Shown here one piece after another: positions 1 to 5,177 of a stretch of 5,177 nt of DNA; the first letter of the stretch is position 1, and each line of letters starts with the position of its first letter. The position numbers and the translations under genes are program-made. The DNA lies in assembly GCA_937967725.1 (NCBI GenBank), contig CALBSY010000213.1, positions 1-5,177 on the forward strand, in the 5' to 3' direction. The notes under the pieces were generated by a model. The model searched no databases. It saw only the letters and a list, made by a program, of their open reading frames with translations, and was not told where the DNA came from. The DNA is from an uncultured Alphaproteobacteria bacterium (GTDB taxonomy: Bacteria; Pseudomonadota; Alphaproteobacteria; Caulobacterales; Aquidulcibacteraceae).

Positions 1-369
1 ATCGGCAAGATCGGCGGCGGCCGCGAACGCGGCGCCGACATTGCCGGCCATCAGCCCGCCGAACAGGCGCGCCGCGCCGAGTTCATAGACGTTGCTCGCG
101 CCAGCGAGCCAAACGTAGGAGATCACCCCGCCCGCCAACCCGGCCACAAGGATCGGCTTTCGCCCTATGCGATCGCTCAGCCGGCCCCAAAACGGCGATG
201 AGATCAGTTGTCCGAACGAATAGGCGCCCATTGCGATCGTGGTCGCCGTCGGCGTTGCACCGACTTCCAGCGCCAAGAAGTGGAAGATCGTCAGAAACAT
301 ACCGAATCCGGCCATACCGATCAGAAGGACGCCGACGAGCGCGGCTAGACAGCCGGTTTGCGTTCCCAT
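1..369 (-). CDS. MFS transporter, N-terminal part (runs off left edge)
   Basis: Only the first 123 codons are present; the reading frame stays open to base 1, so the C-terminal two thirds or more are missing. This is an inner-membrane major facilitator superfamily carrier, probably a drug/proton antiporter-like member. A first hydrophobic helix lies at about residues 8-32 and a second at 42-58. The family's motif A follows in the loop between helices 2 and 3 (residues 62-72, GRLSDRIGRKP, with the conserved Gly, Asp and Arg/Lys). Helix 3 is at about 73-91, and helix 4 (about 97-119) carries the motif-B-like Arg101 followed by a glycine-rich stretch. The ATG at 369-367 is chosen because an in-frame TAA lies four codons upstream; no convincing Shine-Dalgarno is visible. 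It sits 40 bases after the GNAT gene on the same strand, so co-transcription is likely. The substrate cannot be read from this fragment. Confidence 0.88.
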   Translation of the reverse strand, partial: MGTQTGCLAALVGVLLIGMAGFGMFLTIFHFLALEVGATPTATTIAMGAYSFGQLISSPFWGRLSDRIGRKPILVAGLAGGVISYVWLAGASNVYELGAARLFGGLMAGNVGAAFAAAADLAD

Positions 370-409
370 AGCGCAGGGTTAGCCCATTCGCCGGAGAAAA
401 GAACAGCGA

Positions 410-826
410 CTAAGCGCGCCGCCAAGCATCGACAAAGGCCTGCAAGCCTTTGCCGGTCGGCTCAAAGCCGAGCTTGCTGTAGAATCCATGCTTGCCATCA
501 GCCTCGAACACGAAGGCTTGGGCCATCGGCGGCGCGTTGGCGACAAGCCAGTCGCGGATAGCTTGAAGCATCTTGGGGCCGATGCCCTGGGCCTGATGAT
601 CGGGGGCAACGACAACATCCTGAATATAGAAGAACATCGCGCCATCGCCGACGACGCGGGCCATGCCGACGATCACCCCGTCGATTTCGGCGACAACGTG
701 AAACAAGGACTTGCCGAGGGCGGCTTCAGCGGCGGCGAAGTTGACATCGTCGCGCCAACCTACAGCACGGCAGAGGTTCTCATATTCCACTATGGTCGGC
801 GCGCGCGCGACGATGTTAAGCGCCAT
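410..826 (-). CDS. GNAT-family N-acetyltransferase, 138 aa
   Basis: A small cytoplasmic acetyltransferase that would move an acetyl group from acetyl-CoA to an amine; the substrate is unknown. The length is typical of a single GNAT domain. The central strands (residues about 42-76) end in motif A, VVVAPDHQAQGIGPKML at 71-87. It contains the Q-x-x-G-x-G pyrophosphate-binding signature (Gln78, Gly81, Gly83). The C-terminal part has the usual HGFYSKLGFEPTG segment (113-125), with Tyr116 near the position of the general acid in many GNATs. ATG at 826-824 lies 6 bases after the stop of the upstream lipoprotein gene, which suggests translational coupling; no strong separate ribosome-binding site is visible. 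An MFS gene follows 40 bases downstream, and GNAT-MFS pairs are common in resistance or detoxification loci, but that role is inference. Family call is firm; specific function is open. Confidence 0.93.
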   Translation of the reverse strand: MALNIVARAPTIVEYENLCRAVGWRDDVNFAAAEAALGKSLFHVVAEIDGVIVGMARVVGDGAMFFYIQDVVVAPDHQAQGIGPKMLQAIRDWLVANAPPMAQAFVFEADGKHGFYSKLGFEPTGKGLQAFVDAWRRA

Positions 827-832
827 GGGGCT

Positions 833-1909
833 TCAAGCACTCGGCCGGATTGGCGCAGGGGCGGCGGGATTGAGGTAGGGGCGCAAGTCGGTCCAGGGGA
901 TGGTGACTTCGGTGCCGCCATCGGCGTGAGAACCGCCGAATGAGAGCGGCGGAAACAGGAGGGTGAGCCCGCGCTCGGTGATGAGCCACAAGTGTGGCTT
1001 GGTCGCGGTTTCGTAGACATCGCGACGCGGCGGGAAGTTCGTGTAGTCCGAGAATTGGCGGCCGATGGTTTCGACGGCGCGGCGGGTGATGAAATCCTGC
1101 CAACCTGACCCATCGCGGAACACGTCGCCCGACGTGATCGCGCGCCCCTCGTCCATCAGCACCGTGACCGCGTTCATGGTGTTGGTGACGTTGGCCGCGC
1201 CCAGCGTATCGGCGCTGCGCACGAAGCGGACGGAAACCAGCTCCGGTCCGGCATAGGCGATCGTGTAGTCCACGCTTTCATTGGTCGCATCCTGCAGCCG
1301 GAACTGCGGCTGCTGCGCCACCAATTCGTTGAAGCGGCGGATGGCCGGCGTCTGCTCGCCGTCGATGCGCGGAAAGCGGATGTCGCGCTCGACCGCTCGC
1401 GGCGCGGCCTCGCCCAGGCCGGAAATCGCAGCCACCTCCGCCGTGACCGGCGTCGCGTCGACCAGCTCCATCCGCTGGAACGTGTAGCCGCCGACCTCTT
1501 GCACCGCGCTTTCGGCCTGCTGCAGCCGCGCCCGGAAGCGGCTCTCGAGGCAGGCTTGCTGTTCGGCCGTGGGCTCGGCTTGCGCATCGATCACGCCGCA
1601 AGAAACGCGCGCGGCGTCGCGCCAACGGGTCTGATTTTGCACCAGCATCTGGGCGCCGGCGTCGGACACCGCGGCGGACTCCGCCACTAAGGTCTCGCGC
1701 ACCTCATTGTCCAGGCTCGCAAGCGTGCGGTTCTGGCACACGCGCTGGGCGAATTCGCCGCGGCCCTGTGCGCACACGTCAAGCGCCGCCGAGATGCGCT
1801 CGGCTGAACTTTGTTCTGTCTTGCTGGAGCCGTTGGCCGTATCGCCGCAGGCGCTCAACACGAGCGATGCAAAGCCTGCTGCAACGATCCCGACTCCGCG
1901 AGCCGACAT
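833..1909 (-). CDS. Lipoprotein with LprI-like and DUF3298-like domains, 358 aa
   Basis: A predicted exported lipoprotein. The N-terminus has a short hydrophobic signal (about residues 5-20) ending in lipobox LSAC, with lipidated Cys21. The +2 residue is Gly, not Asp, so outer-membrane sorting is expected. Residues about 37-137 match the LprI-like (DUF1311) pattern: four cysteines (46, 58, 104, 120), an L-x-x-L-D-x-E-V segment, Q-x-x-W-R-D at about 93-98, and a final C-L-x-x-R. Residues about 155-347 resemble the DUF4163/DUF3298 fold of RsiV-like proteins: FPRIDG near 179-184, a YTIAYAGPELVSVRF strand pair, then G-x-V-F and closing VTIPWTDLRPYL (335-346). In other bacteria LprI inhibits lysozyme and RsiV binds it, so envelope defence is plausible but unproven. 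The start at 1909 is preferred over an upstream-extended frame (to 2326) because it gives a proper signal peptide and has a good ribosome-binding site. The extension would overlap the divergent selO gene by about 300 bases. It likely leads an operon with the GNAT gene. Confidence 0.9.
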   Translation of the reverse strand: MSARGVGIVAAGFASLVLSACGDTANGSSKTEQSSAERISAALDVCAQGRGEFAQRVCQNRTLASLDNEVRETLVAESAAVSDAGAQMLVQNQTRWRDAARVSCGVIDAQAEPTAEQQACLESRFRARLQQAESAVQEVGGYTFQRMELVDATPVTAEVAAISGLGEAAPRAVERDIRFPRIDGEQTPAIRRFNELVAQQPQFRLQDATNESVDYTIAYAGPELVSVRFVRSADTLGAANVTNTMNAVTVLMDEGRAITSGDVFRDGSGWQDFITRRAVETIGRQFSDYTNFPPRRDVYETATKPHLWLITERGLTLLFPPLSFGGSHADGGTEVTIPWTDLRPYLNPAAPAPIRPSA

Positions 1910-1919
1910 GGTTCTGATG

Positions 1920-1927
1920 TCCTCTCC
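1920..1927 (-). promoter_or_regulatory. Ribosome-binding site of the lipoprotein gene
   Basis: On the minus strand this reads GGAGAGGA, a purine-rich Shine-Dalgarno match ending 10 bases before the ATG at 1909. It decides the start in favour of the signal-peptide-bearing protein over longer in-frame alternatives. Confidence 0.6.
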
Positions 1928-1940
1928 GCGTCCCTGATTT

Positions 1941-1969
1941 GTTATGACACATATGCGCTGCCGGGTCAC
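1941..1969 (-). promoter_or_regulatory. Candidate sigma-70-type promoter for the lipoprotein-GNAT-MFS group
   Basis: Minus strand: GTGACC at 1969-1964 (4 of 6 to TTGACA), a 17-base spacer, then CATAAC at 1946-1941 (4 of 6 to TATAAT). A start of transcription near 1934 would give a leader of about 25 bases containing the ribosome-binding site. Location and spacing are right, but both hexamers are imperfect and alphaproteobacterial promoters are hard to predict by eye. No equally good plus-strand promoter for selO is visible in the rest of this 117-base divergent spacer. Confidence 0.35.
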
Positions 1970-2026
1970 GGCCCGTCGCGCAATTCGCGCCGCATGACGC
2001 AGCCCTCTCGCGCGCCTAGATAGAAC

Positions 2027-3478
2027 GTGATGCCAATCTCGGCCCGCTACGCGCCCGATGCTCTGTTCGCAAGACTGGGGCCGGAATTTGCCGATCCGGT
2101 GACGCCGGCGCGTTTTCCACTGCACACATTGCGTCGTCGCAATCAGGATTGGGCGGCGCGCATTGGCCTCGACACGCTGAGCGAGACTGAGTGGGAAGCG
2201 CATTTGGCGCGTTTCGAGCCGCTGCCCGGCAATATGAGCGAGCCGCTGGCGATGCGTTATCACGGGCATCAATTCCGCGTGTACAATCCCGAGATCGGAG
2301 ACGGGCGCGGGTTCCTCTTCGCGCAACTGCGCGACGGCGCCGGTCGCTTGCTCGATCTCGCCACTAAAGGCTCTGGTCAGACGCCTTATTCACGTTTTGG
2401 CGATGGACGCCTGACGCTGAAAGGCGGCGTGCGCGAGGTGCTGGCCGCTGAAATGCTGGAAACGCTGGGCGTCTATACCTCCAAGGCGCTTTCGCTCTAC
2501 GAAACCGGCGAGTCGTTGACGCGCGGCGACGAACCCTCGCCCACGCGCTCTTCAGTGCTGGTGCGGCTGTCCCACAGCCACATCCGCTTCGGCACATTCC
2601 AGCGGCTGGCGTTCTTTCAGCGGCCGGACCTGATCACGGCGCTGATCGACCATGTGGTGGAGGCATATTATCCACAGCTCGCAGTGCACGAGGGTGAGTT
2701 GCGCGCGGCAGCGTTGTTCGGCGCCATCACCGAAGCGAGCGCGGCGCTGGCCGCGAGCTGGATGAGCGCCGGCTTCGTGCATGGCGTGCTCAACACCGAC
2801 AATCTCAACGTCACCGGCGAAAGCTTCGACTATGGGCCCTGGCGCTTCCTGCCGGCCAGCGATCCCGATTTCACTGCCGCTTATTTTGACGAAGCCGGTC
2901 TGTATGCGTTCGGCCGTCAGCCCGAGGCGGTGGCGTGGGCGCTGGCGCAATTGGGCGGCGCGTTATCGCTGGTCTGCCCAGCCGAAAAACTCGAAACGGA
3001 GATGGCGCGCTTCGCTCCCGCCTATCAAGCGGCGCTGCGGCGATGTATGTTCGACCGGCTGCACCTCGCGCCGCGCGAGTTGGAGCAAGACCTCAGCTTT
3101 CTGCAGGCGTTGTTCGACTGGCTCACACAAAGCCAAGCCGGCTGGGATCAGTTTTTCCATGATTGGTTTGGCGGCGGCGCCAGCCGCGCGCGCGCGGCTG
3201 AAAGCCCGCAAACGGCGCTCTACGCCGAGGCGTCTTTCAGCACGGTTCGTGAGGGGCTGGAGGCGCGCACGCGAGAGGACGCGGCGGCGCGCCTGTCGCA
3301 CGCCTATCTTCAGCGCGCCACTCCGCACACAATGCTGATCGACGAAGTCGAGAGATTGTGGGCCGCGATCGCCGAGCGGGACGATTGGTCCTTGTTCGAA
3401 GCCAAGCTGGCGCAAATGACCGAGATGCGCGACGCTCTTCAACTGTCTTGTCATTGGCGTGTCGCGCAACCTGAATAA
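2027..3478 (+). CDS. selO: SelO/YdiU-family protein adenylyltransferase, 483 aa
   Basis: A pseudokinase-fold enzyme of the SelO (YdiU, UPF0061) family; characterised members transfer AMP from ATP to Ser/Thr/Tyr of proteins and affect redox stress responses. Family blocks occur in order: RYHGHQFRVYNP (77-88) with GDGRG (91-95), ATKGSGQTPYSRFGDGR (112-128) with the nucleotide-contacting Lys114, the LKGGVRE block (131-137), LVRLSHSHIRFGTF (178-191), HGVLNTDN (252-259) and the DFG-like DYGP (268-271). Length matches E. coli SelO (478 residues). The C-terminus is atypical: no Cys-Ser-Ser or Cys-Gly-Thr ending, with the last cysteine at 475 followed by eight residues. The residue aligned with E. 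coli Cys272 is Ala284. The start is GTG 2027 or the adjacent ATG 2030; the ATG is the more likely initiator, and only a weak purine-rich site (AGATAGAA) precedes it. It is divergent from the lipoprotein gene and 30 bases upstream of phoX. No cytoplasmic export signal is seen. Confidence 0.95.
   Translation: MMPISARYAPDALFARLGPEFADPVTPARFPLHTLRRRNQDWAARIGLDTLSETEWEAHLARFEPLPGNMSEPLAMRYHGHQFRVYNPEIGDGRGFLFAQLRDGAGRLLDLATKGSGQTPYSRFGDGRLTLKGGVREVLAAEMLETLGVYTSKALSLYETGESLTRGDEPSPTRSSVLVRLSHSHIRFGTFQRLAFFQRPDLITALIDHVVEAYYPQLAVHEGELRAAALFGAITEASAALAASWMSAGFVHGVLNTDNLNVTGESFDYGPWRFLPASDPDFTAAYFDEAGLYAFGRQPEAVAWALAQLGGALSLVCPAEKLETEMARFAPAYQAALRRCMFDRLHLAPRELEQDLSFLQALFDWLTQSQAGWDQFFHDWFGGGASRARAAESPQTALYAEASFSTVREGLEARTREDAAARLSHAYLQRATPHTMLIDEVERLWAAIAERDDWSLFEAKLAQMTEMRDALQLSCHWRVAQPE
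3448..3465 (+). promoter_or_regulatory. Candidate Pho box upstream of the PhoX gene
   Basis: TTGTCAT (3448-3454), four bases, then GTGTCGC (3459-3465) reproduces the 11-base-period direct repeat of the PhoB box (CTGTCAT-N4-CTGTCAT), matching 6 of 7 and 4 of 7. AATAAG at 3474-3479, overlapping the selO stop codon, is a 4-of-6 match to a -10 element at about the spacing PhoB promoters use. It would start transcription shortly before the GTG at 3509. The site lies inside the selO coding sequence, and the second half-site is weak, so chance is a real alternative. Confidence 0.33.
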
Positions 3479-3508
3479 GTGCGTCGCAGAGCTTGCGGGG
3501 TGCAACAC

Positions 3509-5177
3509 GTGGCGAAACATATCACCGAACTCATGGCCTCGCGCCGGGCGCTGCTGGGCGGACTGGCGGGCCTGCCGCTACTGAACCTCGCCGGCTGCGC
3601 CACGCCCGCGGGGCCCGCCGACACTCTGAGCCGGGGGACCGGATTTGCGCCGGCGCCAGCCACCAACGCGGACACCGTCACGCTTCCGCCCGGCTACAGT
3701 TGGCGCAAGCTGATCGCGTGGGGCGACGCTCTGTTCGACACGGTCGCGCCCGAAACCGATCTCGATGCGCTGACCCGCAGCGAACAAGAGCAGCGCTTTG
3801 GCGCCGAAAACGACATGCTGGCGCTGTTCGCCAACGCATCCGCCTTCCCGCCGCCACGCGATCCCGGGCGCATGATCCTCTGCGCCAACAACGAGTTTCC
3901 GCCGATCAACCTCTCCTATCCGGCGATGCGCCAGCCCTCGTTCAGTCCGGCTCAGGCCGAAGCGCTGCTTGCTTCGGTCGGCGTTAGCATCGTCGAGATC
4001 GCGCGCGATGGGCACGATTGGCGCGCGCTGCGCAATCCCGCGCCTGGGCGCGGGCGCAACCGGCGCATCACGCCGTTCACACCCGTCATGTTTCATGGGC
4101 CGGCGGCGCGGCATCCGTGGATCGTCGCCGCGAGTGCGGTGGTCAATGCCTCCGAACCGGATCGCGGCGATGCACTCGGCGGCGCCGTTCGATGCGGTAC
4201 GTTGGCTAACTGCGCCGGCGGGCTCACGCCATGGGGCACGTACCTCACGGCCGAAGAGAACTTTCAAGATTTCTTCTGGGGCGCCGATGCGGACGTACGC
4301 GACGCGCGCGCCGACGACGCTTACGCGCTCGACGCCAGCTCGTTCGGTTACCCCGTGGCGGGGCCGCCGCAGCTCTTGCCTCAACAGTTTCGCATTGCAG
4401 AGAATCCGCACGGGCCATCGCTCTATGGATGGATCACCGAGATCGATCCCTACGATCCGGCTGCCGCGCCCAAGAAGCGCACTGCGCTTGGCCGCAAGCA
4501 GAACGAGTGCGCAACCACGGCGCTTTCTCGCGACGGGCGCGTCGCCGTCTATATGGGCGACGATCAGCGCGATCAGCACGTCTACAAGTTCGTCACGCGC
4601 GGGCGTTTCGATCCCGCAAACCGGACGGCGAACATGGATCTTCTGGACGATGGCCAACTCTATGTGGCGCAATTCCTGGAAGACGGCGGCGGACGCTGGC
4701 TAGCGATCAGTGCGGCAGCGGCGAACGCGGCGGCGGAAGCGGAGGGCTCGCCCATCCGCTTCCGCGATGAAGCCGACGTGCTGATGCGGGTGCGCGATGC
4801 GGCGCGGCTGCTGGGCGCAACGCCGATGGACCGCCCTGAAGACGTGGAGGCGGTCTGCGACGGCGAGTGGCGCGGGCTGGGGCCGGTGCTGATCGTGTGC
4901 ACCAACAACAGCGAACGCGGTTTCGCCCATCCGGGCAGCCCGCGCCGCGAAAGCGCGCATCCGCACGCGGCGCAGGCCAATCTCGCCGGCCACATCGTGC
5001 GCATCGACGAGGCGGGCGGCGATTGCGCGGCGGGGACGTTCACCTGGAACACCTTCGCCATGGGCGGCGAGCCGAACGCCACCGAGCTCACCGCGCCAAC
5101 GCGGGCGGGCGCGCCCGCGCACGTTTCCACAACAGTCGATGGCGAACAGACCATTAGCGGCGATCGCTTCGCCTGCC
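3509..5177 (+). CDS. phoX: PhoX-family (DUF839) phosphatase, Tat-type lipoprotein signal, truncated at right edge
   Basis: 556 codons are present and the frame is still open at the edge. PhoX enzymes are exported, calcium/iron-dependent alkaline phosphatases that release phosphate from organic phosphoesters. The N-terminus has a twin-arginine motif (SRRALL, residues 11-16) and a hydrophobic stretch ending in lipobox LAGC with Cys30, so the product may be Tat-exported and lipid-anchored. Family motifs follow: NCAGGLTPWGTYLTAEENF (234-252), LGRKQNE near 327-333, VYMGDDQRDQHVYKFV (about 343-358), MDRPED (440-445) and VCTNNSERG. Cys235, Glu333, Arg442 and Glu444 have nearly the same spacing as the metal/phosphate ligands Cys179, Glu273, Arg385 and Glu387 recalled for Pseudomonas fluorescens PhoX. 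Asn332 replaces the His common before that Glu. GTG 3509 is chosen for the GCGGGG upstream, but ATG 3533 gives an equally good, shorter signal; GTGs at 3479 and 3500 are also in frame. Substrate range (alkaline phosphatase or other phosphoesterase) is not shown. Confidence 0.9.
   Translation, partial: MAKHITELMASRRALLGGLAGLPLLNLAGCATPAGPADTLSRGTGFAPAPATNADTVTLPPGYSWRKLIAWGDALFDTVAPETDLDALTRSEQEQRFGAENDMLALFANASAFPPPRDPGRMILCANNEFPPINLSYPAMRQPSFSPAQAEALLASVGVSIVEIARDGHDWRALRNPAPGRGRNRRITPFTPVMFHGPAARHPWIVAASAVVNASEPDRGDALGGAVRCGTLANCAGGLTPWGTYLTAEENFQDFFWGADADVRDARADDAYALDASSFGYPVAGPPQLLPQQFRIAENPHGPSLYGWITEIDPYDPAAAPKKRTALGRKQNECATTALSRDGRVAVYMGDDQRDQHVYKFVTRGRFDPANRTANMDLLDDGQLYVAQFLEDGGGRWLAISAAAANAAAEAEGSPIRFRDEADVLMRVRDAARLLGATPMDRPEDVEAVCDGEWRGLGPVLIVCTNNSERGFAHPGSPRRESAHPHAAQANLAGHIVRIDEAGGDCAAGTFTWNTFAMGGEPNATELTAPTRAGAPAHVSTTVDGEQTISGDRFAC

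Noticed and set aside
370..409. Possible terminator between the GNAT and MFS genes
   Set aside because: The only hairpin is a GGG/CCC three-base stem with no following U-run, so I do not call a terminator.
488..943. Plus-strand open frame of 151 codons
   Set aside because: It is the opposite-strand shadow of the GNAT gene and the lipoprotein 3' end, with no recognisable domain.
1976..1988. CGCG-N5-CGCG inverted repeat in the divergent spacer
   Set aside because: Four-base GC arms are expected by chance at this base composition and have no other support.
1910..2326. In-frame upstream extension of the lipoprotein frame on the minus strand (to a 497-residue protein)
   Set aside because: It would overlap the first 300 bases of selO, lacks a signal peptide at its N-terminus, and buries the clear lipoprotein signal; the ribosome-binding site supports the start at 1909.
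3578..4672. Long open frame (364 codons) on the minus strand
   Set aside because: It lies antisense to the PhoX gene, whose motifs are unmistakable; its Arg-rich, low-complexity product is typical of antisense frames in GC-rich DNA.
4660..5154. Overlapping open frames on both strands near the right edge
   Set aside because: All lie within the continuous PhoX frame, which keeps family motifs (MDRPED, TNNSERG) through this stretch.

Overview
The window is GC-rich, with strong G/C preference at third codon positions. Its gene set fits an alphaproteobacterium, most plausibly Caulobacterales/Hyphomonadaceae-like, but the assignment to order is an inference from protein style, not a proof. I see no rRNA, tRNA, CRISPR array, insertion sequence or phage gene. 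It reads as an ordinary chromosomal segment of five protein genes, with both edge genes cut by the window.

Layout: two divergent gene groups leave a 117-base spacer at 1910-2026. Leftward on the minus strand come a lipoprotein (833-1909) with an LprI-like N-terminal domain and a DUF3298-like C-terminal domain, a small GNAT acetyltransferase (410-826) only 6 bases downstream, and after 40 bases the N-terminal 123 residues of an MFS transporter (369 to the left edge). Rightward on the plus strand come a SelO/YdiU-family pseudokinase-fold AMPylase (2027-3478) and, 30 bases on, the first 556 codons of a PhoX-family phosphatase with a twin-arginine plus lipobox signal (3509 to the right edge).

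How they may work together: the lipoprotein and PhoX are envelope proteins, SelO is a redox-linked protein-modifying enzyme in characterised members, and the GNAT and MFS genes resemble a small resistance or detoxification pair. Nothing in the sequence proves one shared pathway. The points most worth following are: (1) the lipoprotein joins two domains that are each linked to lysozyme in other bacteria; (2) this SelO lacks the family's usual C-terminal Cys/Sec tail and the cysteine that partners it in E. coli; (3) a Pho-box-like direct repeat lies in the 3' end of selO immediately before phoX, suggesting a phosphate-responsive internal promoter. I found no clearly new system.
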